Part shown: in pieces, positions 51,053 to 64,000 of the stretch
Layout: each line of letters begins with the position of its first letter
How positions within the stretch are numbered: the first letter of the stretch is position 1
NCBI GenBank assembly: GCA_963680875.1
Contig: OY804588.1
Location: forward strand, 79,446,829-79,510,828
From: Bathymodiolus brooksi
Taxonomy: Eukaryota; Mollusca; Bivalvia; Mytilida; Modiolidae
Length of the DNA stretch: 64,000 nt
Direction: 5' to 3'
Translations under genes and position numbers: made by a program
The notes under the pieces: generated by a model
What the model saw: the letters and a program-made list of their open reading frames with translations, nothing else
Databases searched by the model: none
What the model was told of the DNA's origin: nothing

Positions 51053-52327
51053 AGTGAAAATGCGTTCTGTCATGTGCATAAGTTATTGTTTGTATGATTG
51101 ACAGACACTATTCATCATATTGTTTTCTAGCTTCTGAACTGTCGATCGAGAAAAAAATAAAATATGCTAGACAGGCAGCAAATAGCCAGTCAATGGGGTT
51201 TGCAATTAATATTTCGCATGCACAATAGCGATCACACACCACAAGGTGGAAAATAGAAACATTCTTCTGTGGATTAAATGCGTATTAACTGCATTACATG
51301 TAAACTGTATGATTCTGTTTGATAAAGTCCTTTAACTAGAACAGGAACAAAATGTACACTTGAGTGAAATAGTGTTGTAATAAAAGAATGTCAGGGTATA
51401 TTTTAAATGAGGTTGAAACAAGTCACCATTTGATATTAATTCGGTTGTATTTCATTTTGACGATTCTAATTACGGAAGACGATCACAACCATATTGTTTT
51501 TGATTGGATTAAAATTATAGCTGTATAATAATGTATAATATCCTATTATTATTAGAATCCTAACATGACTGTGAATTTGACATAAATAAAATAACAAATG
51601 GCTTCCTCTAGGAAAACGCCGACTTTATGTGAAAGGGACACCAGACAGCTATGAGGAACAAATTTAATACATCCCTTAGCGCGGGATGTAAAGGACACAC
51701 TCCTTATACGTAAAAGACAACTTACAGCAGATTCTGATAGCAACAGTTTATAAGGAGTGTTGTTGTTGGTTTATCACAAAGCAAAATAATATCTACCATC
51801 TCCTCTTTTTCTAGTGACAATCAAAACAATCATACATAGACTCATGGCAGCGACACACATTTTGACGTTCACTGCTTTTCGTTATCTGAATTTGTCGATC
51901 CGCTGTGAGGAATTAGATACACATATTAACTAACTGTATTTATTTCTGAAAAGCACATATTGTGAATACATTTTGGAGAAAATTTTATCGACATCTGAGG
52001 TGGGGCCGATTTTGGCCCTTATAGCTCCCAGTCCTTTACCCACATTAGTGTTAAATTCAAAAGATCTAAATTTTAATGTTTCATTCCGATATTTCTGGCA
52101 GCAGTGGTCCACTATGGCTTGGTGATTGGAAGTGCATGTTTCAAATTGGCAGTAGTAACACTTGTACCTATATACAAAAGAAATATTGCATAATGAAATG
52201 GAAAAGATTATAACAATTTAATAGCAAATAAGGCAATCGGGTATTTTAAGGCAAGATTGATCATATGAAATAAGAAGATTTACATTAAAGACCACAAACG
52301 GAAATGAACTTCAATAATATTATTAAT
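51053..52327. other. No gene seen
   Basis: AT-rich interior of the 5.5-kb structure. No coding or repeat structure was recognised. Confidence 0.5.
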
Positions 52328-52928
52328 ATGCATATTTATAATGATGGAGACCATTCCTAAACAAAAAAGACCATTCCTTTGTTTGAAAGTCCATTCCTAC
52401 ACCCATAAAATGAGACCATTCCCATACATTTTTGTCATGGTTTTGTCGTGACCGTTCCGTGACGTAAATAAAATTTTCCTACACGTTTTAAGAGGGATAC
52501 AAGGCTTGTCAAAGGCTGAAATGACATTTGTTGGACAATTCACATGTTTGAATAATTTTGGCATTAACATATTAATATAAAAAGTCACTAGGCGGTAGGA
52601 ATTGATGAAATACATTGGATTCTACACCTCGATGTCTTTGTCGCTGCATTAATCAACTTGCGAAGGCAGTTTCCGATAACAACAAAAGGATCGAGCTTTA
52701 CTGACTTAATGGTGAAGTAGAAAAAAGACTGCCCTATCTAAACGTGTAACTCATAGACTCTAAGATAACCTATAAAGAACGATAATAGTCAAAATCTTCA
52801 CACCTACCTTTTTGACGATGTACAATCCGCCATCTTGAAATGACCATTCCGTATCGAGTACACGACAGTGAGAATATTGGTGGAATTATTTCCCATTACT
52901 GTTTAAGCTTTCGTTTCATAAATAGGTA

Positions 52929-52971
52929 CGATATAATTGAAATATTGTTGAAAGTGGGATTAAACACCATA
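52929..52971 (+). mobile_element. V-SINE 3' tail fragment
   Basis: CGATATAATTGAAATATTGT, then TGAAAGTGGGATTAAACACC, is the SINE tail. A hAT-like element is inserted directly after it. Confidence 0.8.
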
Positions 52972-52973
52972 GA

Positions 52974-53839
52974 CAGGACCGTCTTAACATCATAGGCCTC
53001 CGGGCAAAGCAATGCACTGAGCCCCCTACCTATACAACCACGCACAGGAATAAAAATGTAAATTGTCCATAACATTTAAAACATATGTTTATTGTATAGG
53101 TTCTTCGAACAAAATCAGTGTTTGTTTAAACATCATGCAGTCCAGTCAAGATTAACCAATGAAAACGTTTGAACAACATAACATATAAAAAACACAAACA
53201 ATTATATACATGATACTCAATTGGTAAACCATACAGACGGAGATTGCACGGTATGAAATTATTTTGAATTGTTTATTATTAATCAAGTGTTCAACACAAA
53301 TATTTGCGAAATTTCTTTGCAGAGAATTGCTTTATAATTGAAGTCAATGGTATTCAGGTTGTCATTTTCCATACACATGAGTGAAATCCAGTTCAAGCGT
53401 TGCTGCTCCATTGTGCTTTCAGTCTTGAAAATGAACGTTCTTTTGCTCATCATCATCATGCACTAAGTGCATTTTCAACATTGGGGAACACATATTTCAA
53501 GTTTCAAATTATTTTTCTATGCACATGCTAAATATATTTTTTTCCAATAACAAATATTTATAGTTTAGTATAGTATAGAATTTATTTATTTATTTCTTGA
53601 GAAATGCCTGTACCAAGTCAGGGTCATTACGGTTTTCACAGTTTTTCGGTTGTTGACTGATTTTGTCTGTTTATATAATTATGAGTTTTGACTTTCCCTT
53701 TGTAAGATTGTTCGGAGTTCGGTAATTTTGTTATTACCCTTATTGACAACAAGTCGCAACATACATATATTAGCATGGACCCCTATCCTCGTAGGCACCC
53801 CGGTCAACTGCAGTGTGTACATGCGTTAAGACGGGACTG
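52974..53839. mobile_element. hAT-like non-autonomous element, 866 bp, near 8-bp TSD
   Basis: The ends CAGGACCGTCTTAAC and GTTAAGACGGGACTG pair at 13 of 15 positions. They are flanked by ACCATAGA (52966-52973) and ACCATAAA (53840-53847). Eight-base duplications are typical of hAT. The ends and subterminal parts match the shorter element at 35681-35928. No transposase frame was seen. Confidence 0.8.
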
Positions 53840-53847
53840 ACCATAAA

Positions 53848-54064
53848 CCAAACCATAATAGGTTTTGAAATGATGATTTTAACTAATATAAATAAATATT
53901 TCTTTGCTTTTGGTTGATCTTACTTTTGTAGATTTTGATCAAGGGCATTTATAAATGATACATAATTTCGCCGTTGCGGAGTACAACCCATACAACCAGT
54001 GGTCTCCGGTGATTTTTGCAGTACAAAGCAATTTACACAAGCTGTCCTGCAAACGGAATCTAAA
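53848..54064. other. Short spacer
   Basis: No features were recognised. Confidence 0.45.
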
Positions 54065-54235
54065 TGAAAAAGATCTGAAGATATCAAAGGGTTTATCAGA
54101 AGCCGTATATCAAATAAGGGCAGACAATACAATGCCAAAAGAGAAATAATAATAGGACAAACAATGGCGTACAAAACAAATAAGTATCCCGTGCACAAAT
54201 GATACCATTAACGTAGGTGATAGCCACACCACCCT
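54065..54235. mobile_element. Dispersed repeat fragment (family of 43225-43510)
   Basis: GAAGATATCAAAGGGTTTAT, CAGAAGCCGTATATCAAAT and GGGCAGACAATACAATGCC align with 43277-43340 and with the edge of the 60-bp array at 41380-41430. Confidence 0.7.
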
Positions 54236-54477
54236 ACTGAGCATCTATTAAAAAATGTTTTTGAAGAAATTGTAAATTTTGGTATGTTATCAGTCAAGAT
54301 GAGACAGTTGAAAAAAAGAAGTTTAAAAAGTCTTCAAATGAAACTATATATTTAATTTTAAAGGATGACCTTGATCAGTAGAAACACAAAAAACCAGAAG
54401 GTGGGAACAATTCTTAAATTCAGTAGTTAAATCATAGAAACAGGCAAAATCAATACCCGTAAAACACAAATACAACG
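54236..54477. other. Spacer before the 49-bp array
   Basis: No features were recognised. Confidence 0.45.
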
Positions 54478-57400
54478 CTCACTTTCCTGGGTTAGTACAG
54501 GCACTTCTATATTACTGTCTTTGTTCCTCACTTTCCTGGGTTAGTACAGGCACTTCTATATTACTGCCTTTGTTCCTCACTTTCCTGGGTTAGTACAGGC
54601 ACTTCTATATTACTGCCTTTGTTCCTCACTTTCCTGGGTTAGTACAGGCACTTCTATATTACTGCCTTTGTTCCTCACTTTCCTGGGTTAGTACAGGCAC
54701 TTCTATATTACTGCCTTTGTTCCTCACTTTCCTGGGTTAGTACAGACACTTCTATATTACTGCCTTTGTTCCTCACTTTCCTGGGTTAGTACAGACACTT
54801 CTATATTACTGTCTTTGTTCCTCACTTTCCTGGGTTAGTACAGACACTTCTATATTACTGCCTTTGTTCCTCACTTTCCTGGGTTAGTACAGACACTTCT
54901 ATATTATTGCCTTTGTTCCTCACTTTCCTGGGTTAGTACAGACACTTCTATATTATTGCCTTTGTTCCTCACTTTCCTGGGTTAGTACAGACACTTCTAT
55001 ATTACTGCCTTTGTTCCTCACTTTCCTGGGTTAGTACAGACACTTCTATATTACTGCCTTTGTTCCTCACTTTCCTGGGTTAGTACAGACACTTCTATAT
55101 TACTGCCTTTGTTCCTCACTTTCCTGGGTTAGTACAGACACTTCTATATTACTGTCTTTGTTCCTCACTTTCCTGGGTTAGTACAGACACTTCTATATTA
55201 CTGCCTTTGTTCCTCACTTTCCTGGGTTAGTACAGACACTTCTATATTACTGTCTTTGTTCCTCACTTTCCTGGGTTAGTACAGACACTTCTATATTACT
55301 GTCGTTGTTCCTCACTTTCCTGGGTTAGTACAGACACTTCTATATTACTGCCTTTGTTCCTCACTTTCCTGGGTTAGTACAGACACTTCTATATTACTGT
55401 CGTTGTTCCTCACTTTCCTGGGTTAGTACAGACACTTCTATATTACTGCCTTTGTTCCTCACTTTCCTGGGTTAGTACAGACACTTCTATATTACTGTCT
55501 TTGTTCCTCACTTTCCTGGGTTAGTACAGACACTTCTATATTACTGTCGTTGTTCCTCACTTTCCTGGGTTAGTACAGACACTTCTATATTACTGCCTTT
55601 GTTCCTCACTTTCCTGGGTTAGTACAGACACTTCTATATTACTGCCTTTGTTCCTCACTTTCCTGGGTTAGTACAGACACTTCTATATTACTGTCGTTGT
55701 TCCTCACTTTCCTGGGTTAGTACAGACACTTCTATATTACTGCCTTTGTTCCTCACTTTCCTGGGTTAGTACAGACACTTCTATATTACTGTCGTTGTTC
55801 CTCACTTTCCTGGGTTAGTACAGACACTTCTATATTACTGCCTTTGTTCCTCACTTTCCTGGGTTAGTACAGACACTTCTATATTACTGTCGTTGTTCCT
55901 CACTTTCCTGGGTTAGTACAGACACTTCTATATTACTGCCTTTGTTCCTCACTTTCCTGGGTTAGTACAGACACTTCTATATTACTGTCTTTGTTCCTCA
56001 CTTTCCTGGGTTAGTACAGACACTTCTATATTACTGTCGTTGTTCCTCACTTTCCTGGGTTAGTACAGACACTTCTATATTACTGTCGTTGTTCCTCACT
56101 TTCCTGGGTTAGTACAGACACTTCTATATTACTGCCTTTGTTCCTCACTTTCCTGGGTTAGTACAGACACTTCTATATTACTGTCTTTGTTCCTCACTTT
56201 CCTGGGTTAGTACAGACACTTCTATATTACTGTCTTTGTTCCTCACTTTCCTGGGTTAGTACAGACACTTCTATATTACTGTCTTTGTTCCTCACTTTCC
56301 TGGGTTAGTACAGACACTTCTATATTACTGCCTTTGTTCCTCACTTTCCTGGGTTAGTACAGACACTTCTATATTACTGTCGTTGTTCCTCACTTTCCTG
56401 GGTTAGTACAGACACTTCTATATTACTGTCGTTGTTCCTCACTTTCCTGGGTTAGTACAGACACTTCTATATTACTGCCTTTGTTCCTCACTTTCCTGGG
56501 TTAGTACAGACACTTCTATATTACTGTCTTTGTTCCTCACTTTCCTGGGTTAGTACAGACACTTCTATATTACTGTCGTTGTTCCTCACTTTCCTGGGTT
56601 AGTACAGACACTTCTATATTACTGTCGTTGTTCCTCACTTTCCTGGGTTAGTACAGACACTTCTATATTACTGCCTTTGTTCCTCACTTTCCTGGGTTAG
56701 TACAGACACTTCTATATTACTGTCTTTGTTCCTCACTTTCCTGGGTTAGTACAGACACTTCTATATTACTGTCTTTGTTCCTCACTTTCCTGGGTTAGTA
56801 CAGACACTTCTATATTACTGTCTTTGTTCCTCACTTTCCTGGGTTAGTACAGACACTTCTATATTACTGCCTTTGTTCCTCACTTTCCTGGGTTAGTACA
56901 GACACTTCTATATTACTGTCGTTGTTCCTCACTTTCCTGGGTTAGTACAGACACTTCTATATTACTGTCGTTGTTCCTCACTTTCCTGGGTTAGTACAGA
57001 CACTTCTATATTACTGCCTTTGTTCCTCACTTTCCTGGGTTAGTACAGACACTTCTATATTACTGTCTTTGTTCCTCACTTTCCTGGGTTAGTACAGACA
57101 CTTCTATATTACTGTCTTTGTTCCTCACTTTCCTGGGTTAGTACAGACACTTCTATATTACTGTCTTTGTTCCTCACTTTCCTGGGTTAGTACAGACACT
57201 TCTATATTACTGTCGTTGTTCCTCACTTTCCTGGGTTAGTACAGACACTTCTATATTACTGTCTTTGTTCCTCACTTTCCTGGGTTAGTACAGACACTTC
57301 TATATTACTGTCTTTGTTCCTCACTTTCCTGGGTTAGTACAGACACTTCTATATTACTGTCTTTGTTCCTCACTTTCCTGGGTTAGTACAGACACTTCTA

Positions 57401-60400
57401 TATTACTGTCGTTGTTCCTCACTTTCCTGGGTTAGTACAGACACTTCTATATTACTGCCTTTGTTCCTCACTTTCCTGGGTTAGTACAGACACTTCTATA
57501 TTACTGTCTTTGTTCCTCACTTTCCTGGGTTAGTACAGACACTTCTATATTATTGTCTTTGTTCCTCACTTTCCTGGGTTAGTACAGACACTTCTATATT
57601 ACTGTCTTTGTTCCTCACTTTCCTGGGTTAGTACAGACACTTCTATATTACTGTCGTTGTTCCTCACTTTCCTGGGTTAGTACAGACACTTCTATATTAC
57701 TGTCTTTGTTCCTCACTTTCCTGGGTTAGTACAGACACTTCTATATTACTGTCGTTGTTCCTCACTTTCCTGGGTTAGTACAGACACTTCTATATTACTG
57801 CCTTTGTTCCTCACTTTCCTGGGTTAGTACAGACACTTCTATATTACTGTCGTTGTTCCTCACTTTCCTGGGTTAGTACAGACACTTCTATATTACTGTC
57901 TTTGTTCCTCACTTTCCTGGGTTAGTACAGACACTTCTATATTACTGCCTTTGTTCCTCACTTTCCTGGGTTAGTACAGACACTTCTATATTACTGTCTT
58001 TGTTCCTCACTTTCCTGGGTTAGTACAGGCAGTTCTATATTACTGCCTTTGTTCCTCACTTTCCTGGGTTAGTACAGGCACTTCTATATTACAGCCTTTG
58101 TTCCTCACTTTCCTGGGTTAGTACAGACACTTCTATATTACTGTCGTTGTTCCTCACTTTCCTGGCTTAGTACAGACACTTCTATATTACTGTCTTTGTT
58201 CCTCACTTTCCTGGGTTAGTACAGACACTTCTATATTACTGTCTTTGTTCCTCACTTTCCTGGGTTAGTACAGGCACTTCTATATTACTGCCTTTGTTCC
58301 TCACTTTCCTGGGTTGGTACAGGCACTTCTATATTATTGCCTTTGTTCCTCACTTTCCTGGGTTAGTACAGACACTTCTATATTACTGTCTTTGTTCCTC
58401 ACTTTCCTGGGTTAGTACAGACACTTCTATATTACTGTCGTTGTTCCTCACTTTCCTGGGTTAGTACAGACACTTCTATATTACTGCCTTTGTTCCTCAC
58501 TTTCCTGGGTTAGTACAGACACTTCTATATTACTGTCTTTGTTCCTCACTTTCCTGGGTTAGTACAGACACTTCTATATTACTGCCTTTGTTCCTCACTT
58601 TCCTGGGTTAGTACAGACACTTCTATATTACTGTCGTTGTTCCTCACTTTCCTGGGTTAGTACAGACACTTCTATATTACTGCCTTTGTTCCTCACTTTC
58701 CTGGGTTAGTACAGACACTTCTATATTACTGTCGTTGTTCCTCACTTTCCTGGGTTAGTACAGACACTTCTATATTACTGCCTTTGTTCCTCACTTTCCT
58801 GGGTTAGTACAGACACTTCTATATTACTGCCTTTGTTCCTCACTTTCCTGGGTTAGTACAGACACTTCTATATTACTGCCTTTGTTCCTCACTTTCCTGG
58901 GTTAGTACAGACACTTCTATATTACTGCCTTTGTTCCTCACTTTCCTGGGTTAGTACAGACACTTCTATATTACTGTCGTTGTTCCTCACTTTCCTGGGT
59001 TAGTACAGGCAGTTCTATATTACTGCCTTTGTTCCTCACTTTCCTGGGTTAGTACAGGCACTTCTATATTACAGCCTTTGTTCCTCACTTTCCTGGGTTA
59101 GTACAGACACTTCTATATTACTGTCGTTGTTCCTCACTTTCCTGGCTTAGTACAGACACTTCTATATTACTGTCTTTGTTCCTCACTTTCCTGGGTTAGT
59201 ACAGACACTTCTATATTACTGTCTTTGTTCCTCACTTTCCTGGGTTAGTACAGGCACTTCTATATTACTGCCTTTGTTCCTCACTTTCCTGGGTTAGTAC
59301 AGGCACTTCTATATTATTGCCTTTGTTCCTCACTTTCCTGGGTTAGTACAGACACTTCTATATTACTGTCTTTGTTCCTCACTTTCCTGGGTTAGTACAG
59401 ACACTTCTATATTACTGTCGTTGTTCCTCACTTTCCTGGGTTAGTACAGACACTTCTATATTACTGCCTTTGTTCCTCACTTTCCTGGGTTAGTACAGAC
59501 ACTTCTATATTACTGTCTTTGTTCCTCACTTTCCTGGGTTAGTACAGACACTTCTATATTACTGCCTTTGTTCCTCACTTTCCTGGGTTAGTACAGACAC
59601 TTCTATATTACTGTCGTTGTTCCTCACTTTCCTGGGTTAGTACAGACACTTCTATATTACTGCCTTTGTTCCTCACTTTCCTGGGTTAGTACAGACACTT
59701 CTATATTACTGTCGTTGTTCCTCACTTTCCTGGGTTAGTACAGACACTTCTATATTACTGCCTTTGTTCCTCACTTTCCTGGGTTAGTACAGACACTTCT
59801 ATATTACTGCCTTTGTTCCTCACTTTCCTGGGTTAGTACAGACACTTCTATATTACTGCCTTTGTTCCTCACTTTCCTGGGTTAGTACAGACACTTCTAT
59901 ATTACTGCCTTTGTTCCTCACTTTCCTGGGTTAGTACAGACACTTCTATATTACTGCCTTTGTTCCTCACTTTCCTGGGTTAGTACAGACACTTCTATAT
60001 TACTGCCTTTGTTCCTCACTTTCCTGGGTTAGTACAGACACTTCTATATTATTGCCTTTGTTCCTCACTTTCCTGGGTTAGTACAGACACTTCTATATTA
60101 CTGCCTTTGTTCCTCACTTTCCTGGGTTAGTACAGACACTTCTATATTACTGTCGTTGTTCCTCACTTTCCTGGGTTAGTACAGACACTTCTATATTACT
60201 GCCTTTGTTCCTCACTTTCCTGGGTTAGTACAGACACTTCTATATTACTGCCTTTGTTCCTCACTTTCCTGGGTTAGTACAGACACTTCTATATTACTGT
60301 CGTTGTTCCTCACTTTCCTGGGTTAGTACAGACACTTCTATATTACTGTCGTTGTTCCTCACTTTCCTGGGTTAGTACAGACACTTCTATATTACTGTCG

Positions 60401-63400
60401 TTGTTCCTCACTTTCCTGGGTTAGTACAGACACTTCTATATTACTGTCGTTGTTCCTCACTTTCCTGGGTTAGTACAGACACTTCTATATTACTGTCGTT
60501 GTTCCTCACTTTCCTGGGTTAGTACAGACACTTCTATATTACTGTCGTTGTTCCTCACTTTCCTGGGTTAGTACAGACACTTCTATATTATTGCCTTTGT
60601 TCCTCACTTTCCTGGGTTAGTACAGACACTTCTATATTATTGCCTTTGTTCCTCACTTTCCTGGGTTAGTACAGACACTTCTATATTACTGCCTTTGTTC
60701 CTCACTTTCCTGGGTTAGTACAGACACTTCTATATTACTGCCTTTGTTCCTCACTTTCCTGGGTTAGTACAGACACTTCTATATTACTGTCGTTGTTCCT
60801 CACTTTCCTGGGTTAGTACAGACACTTCTATATTACTGTCGTTGTTCCTCACTTTCCTGGGTTAGTACAGACACTTCTATATTATTGCCTTTGTTCCTCA
60901 CTTTCCTGGGTTAGTACAGACACTTCTATATTATTGCCTTTGTTCCTCACTTTCCTGGGTTAGTACAGACACTTCTATATTACTGCCTTTGTTCCTCACT
61001 TTCCTGGGTTAGTACAGACACTTCTATATTACTGCCTTTGTTCCTCACTTTCCTGGGTTAGTACAGACACTTCTATATTACTGCCTTTGTTCCTCACTTT
61101 CCTGGGTTAGTACATACACTTCTATATTACTGCCTTTGTTCCTCACTTTCCTGGGTTAGTACAGACACTTCTATATTACTGCCTTTGTTCCTCACTTTCC
61201 TGGGTTAGTACAGACACTTCTATATTACTGCCTTTGTTCCTCACTTTCCTGGGTTAGTACAGACACTTCTATATTACTGTCGTTGTTCCTCACTTTCCTG
61301 GGTTAGTACAGACACTTCTATATTATTGCCTTTGTTCCTCACTTTCCTGGGTTAGTACAGACACTTCTATATTACTGCCTTTGTTCCTCACTTTCCTGGG
61401 TTAGTACAGACACTTCTATATTACTGCCTTTGTTCCTCACTTTCCTGGGTTAGTACAGACACTTCTATATTATTGCCTTTGTTCCTCACTTTCCTGGGTT
61501 AGTACAGACACTTCTATATTACTGCCTTTGTTCCTCACTTTCCTGGGTTAGTACAGACACTTCTATATTACTGTCTTTGTTCCTCACTTTCCTGGGTTAG
61601 TACAGACACTTCTATATTACTGCCTTTGTTCCTCACTTTCCTGGGTTAGTACAGACACTTCTATATTATTGCCTTTGTTCCTCACTTTCCTGGGTTAGTA
61701 CAGACACTTCTATATTACTGTCGTTGTTCCTCACTTTCCTGGGTTAGTACAGACACTTCTATATTATTGCCTTTGTTCCTCACTTTCCTGGGTTAGTACA
61801 GACACTTCTATATTACTGCCTTTGTTCCTCACTTTCCTGGGTTAGTACAGACACTTCTATATTACTGTCGTTGTTCCTCACTTTCCTGGGTTAGTACAGA
61901 CACTTCTATATTATTGCCTTTGTTCCTCACTTTCCTGGGTTAGTACAGACACTTCTATATTATTGCCTTTGTTCCTCACTTTCCTGGGTTAGTACAGACA
62001 CTTCTATATTATTGCCTTTGTTCCTCACTTTCCTGGGTTAGTACAGACACTTCTATATTATTGCCTTTGTTCCTCACTTTCCTGGGTTAGTACAGACACT
62101 TCTATATTACTGTCTTTGTTCCTCACTTTCCTGGGTTAGTACAGACACTTCTATATTACTGCCTTTGTTCCTCACTTTCCTGGGTTAGTACAGGCACTTC
62201 TATATTACTGCCTTTGTTCCTCACTTTCCTGGGTTAGTACAGACACTTCTATATTACTGTCTTTGTTCCTCACTTTCCTGGGTTAGTACAGACACTTCTA
62301 TATTACTGCCTTTGTTCCTCACTTTCCTGGGTTAGTACAGACACTTCTATATTACTGCCTTTGTTCCTCACTTTCCTGGGTTAGTACAGACACTTCTATA
62401 TTATTGCCTTTGTTCCTCACTTTCCTGGGTTAGTACAGACACTTCTATATTACTGTCTTTGTTCCTCACTTTCCTGGGTTAGTACAGACACTTCTATATT
62501 ACTGCCTTTGTTCCTCACTTTCCTGGGTTAGTACAGGCACTTCTATATTACTGCCTTTGTTCCTCACTTTCCTGGGTTAGTACAGACACTTCTATATTAC
62601 TGTCTTTGTTCCTCACTTTCCTGGGTTAGTACAGACACTTCTATATTACTGCCTTTGTTCCTCACTTTCCTGGGTTAGTACAGACACTTCTATATTACTG
62701 CCTTTGTTCCTCACTTTCCTGGGTTAGTACAGGACACTTCTATATTATGCCTTTGTTCCTCACTTTCCTGGGTTAGTACAGACACTTCTATATTACCGCC
62801 GTTGTTCCTCACTTTCCTGGGTTAGTACAGACACTTCTATATTACTGCCTTTGTTCCTCACTTTCCTGGGTTAGTACAGGCACTTCTATATTATTGCCTT
62901 TGTTCCTCACTTTCCTGGGTTAGTACAGACACTTCTATATTACTGCCTTTGTTCCTCACTTTCCTGGGTTAGTACAGACACTTCTATATTACTGCCTTTG
63001 TTCCTCACTTTCCTGGGTTAGTACAGGCACTTCTATATTGCTGCCTTTGTTCCTCACTTTCCTGGGTTAGTACAGACACTTCTATATTATTGCCTTTGTT
63101 CCTCACTTTCCTGGGTTAGTACAGGCCCTTCTATATTACTGCCTTTGTTCCTCACTTTCCTGGGTTAGTACAGACACTTCTATATTACTGCCTTTGTTCC
63201 TCACTTTCCTGGGTTAGTACAGGCACTTCTATATTACTGCCTTTGTTCCTCACTTTCCTGGCTTAGTACAGACACTTCTATATTACTGCCTTTGTTCCTC
63301 ACTTTCCTGGGTTAGTACAGACACTTCTATATTATTGCCTTTGTTCCTCACTTTCCTGGGTTAGTACAGGCACTTCTATATTGCTGCCTTTGTTCCTCAC

Positions 63401-64000
63401 TTTCCTGGGTTAGTACAGACACTTCTATATTATTGCCTTTGTTCCTCACTTTCCTGGGTTAGTACAGGCACTTCTATATTGCTGCCTTTGTTCCTCACTT
63501 TCCTGGGTTAGTACAGACACTTCTATATTATTGCCTTTGTTCCTCACTTTCCTGGGTTAGTACAGGCACTTCTATATTATTGCCTTTGTTCCTCACTTTC
63601 CTGGGTTAGTACAGACACTTCTATATTATTGCCTTTGTTCCTCACTTTCCTGGGTTAGTACAGGCACTTCTATATTGCTGCCTTTGTTCCTCACTTTCCT
63701 GGGTTAGTACAGACACTTCTATATTATTGCCTTTGTTCCTCACTTTCCTGGGTTAGTACAGGCACTTCTATATTGCTGCCTTTGTTCCTCACTTTCCTGG
63801 GTTAGTACAGACACTTCTATATTATTGCCTTTGTTCCTCACTTTCCTGGGTTAGTACAGGCACTTCTATATTACTGCCTTTGTTCCTCACTTTCCTGGGT
63901 TAGTACAGACACTTCTATATTATTGCCTTTGTTCCTCACTTTCCCGGGTTAGTACAGGCACTTCTATATTGCTGCCTTTGTTCCTCACTTTCCTGGGTTA
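54478..64000. repeat. 49-bp minisatellite, about 194 copies, continues past the window
   Basis: The unit reads CACTTTCCTGGGTTAGTACA, (G/A)(G/A)CACTTCTATATTA, CTG, then (C/T)CTTTG or TCGTTG and TTCCT. Nearly all variation is confined to a few positions: GGC/GAC, TTACTG/TTATTG/TTGCTG, and GCCTTTG/GTCTTTG/GTCGTTG. A rare marker (CAGGCAGTTCT) at 58026 recurs at 59006, 980 bp or 20 units later, and its neighbourhood is duplicated too. Small indels occur near 62731-62748. No spacers, coding region or end were seen. Confidence 0.98.

Larger units (their letters stand above)
47392..52871. mobile_element. 5.5-kb structure with inverted arms of about 540 bp
   Basis: The left arm 47392-47934 and right arm about 52328-52871 are inverted copies with few differences. 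Both start TCACTGTCGTGTAC and then CGATACGGAATGGTCATTTC. A short open frame in each arm (about 63-72 codons, with AFDKPCIPLKTCRK) is copied with it. The interior carries a reverse-transcriptase relic, a possible exon, a TIR element and a SINE. It could be a transposon with long TIRs, or two inverted copies of a shorter repeat. Confidence 0.65.

Noticed and set aside
54478..64000. CRISPR-like regular array
   Set aside because: Units are contiguous with no variable spacers, and the genome is animal; it is a minisatellite.

Overview
The window is nuclear DNA of a metazoan, almost certainly a bivalve mollusc. It is AT-rich and intron-rich, and it is loaded with V-SINE-type tRNA-derived SINEs (a structure reported for molluscan RUDI elements), TIR elements, tandem-repeat-containing MITEs, decayed retroelements and very long minisatellites. 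Nothing suggests bacterial DNA: there are no operons, rRNA or free-standing tRNA genes. The species cannot be fixed from the sequence alone.

Positions 1-22482 are essentially one host gene read on the minus strand: the 5' half of a choline transporter-like gene (SLC44/CTL family). I rebuilt nine exons from GT-AG splice sites and matching phases: 22482-22434, 16771-16723, 15757-15684, 14384-14309, 10721-10628, 9590-9447, 6871-6808, 6263-6107 and 3314-3231. They join into 263 codons without a stop, covering the cytosolic N-terminus, TM1, the large cysteine-rich extracellular loop and the start of TM2. The rest must lie left of position 1. The introns hold SINEs, MITEs and minisatellites. Two minisatellites have copied splice junctions of this gene (exon 7 donor and exon 3 acceptor). 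A 156-bp satellite in or beyond intron 9 carries thirteen perfect palindromes of the estrogen-response-element type.

Positions 22483-28060 hold the presumed promoter, a 3.5-kb fold-back element beginning 360 bp upstream of the start codon, and a 5'-truncated LINE. Positions 28056-35000 hold an intact SINE, a G-rich minisatellite interrupted by two insertions, and a 48-bp minisatellite of about 3 kb. Positions 35000-54480 are a graveyard of mobile elements: hAT-like and Harbinger-like MITEs with visible target-site duplications, SINE pieces, a 60-bp minisatellite grown inside a dispersed repeat, and a 5.5-kb structure with 540-bp inverted arms enclosing a reverse-transcriptase relic and one possible terminal exon of an unknown gene. 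From 54478 to the end there is one 49-bp minisatellite of about 194 copies that runs out of the window.

The most notable theme is that tandem arrays here start inside something that already had a job: splice junctions, SINE interiors and retroelement tails. Long open frames inside these arrays are by-products of repeat lengths divisible by three and are not annotated as genes.
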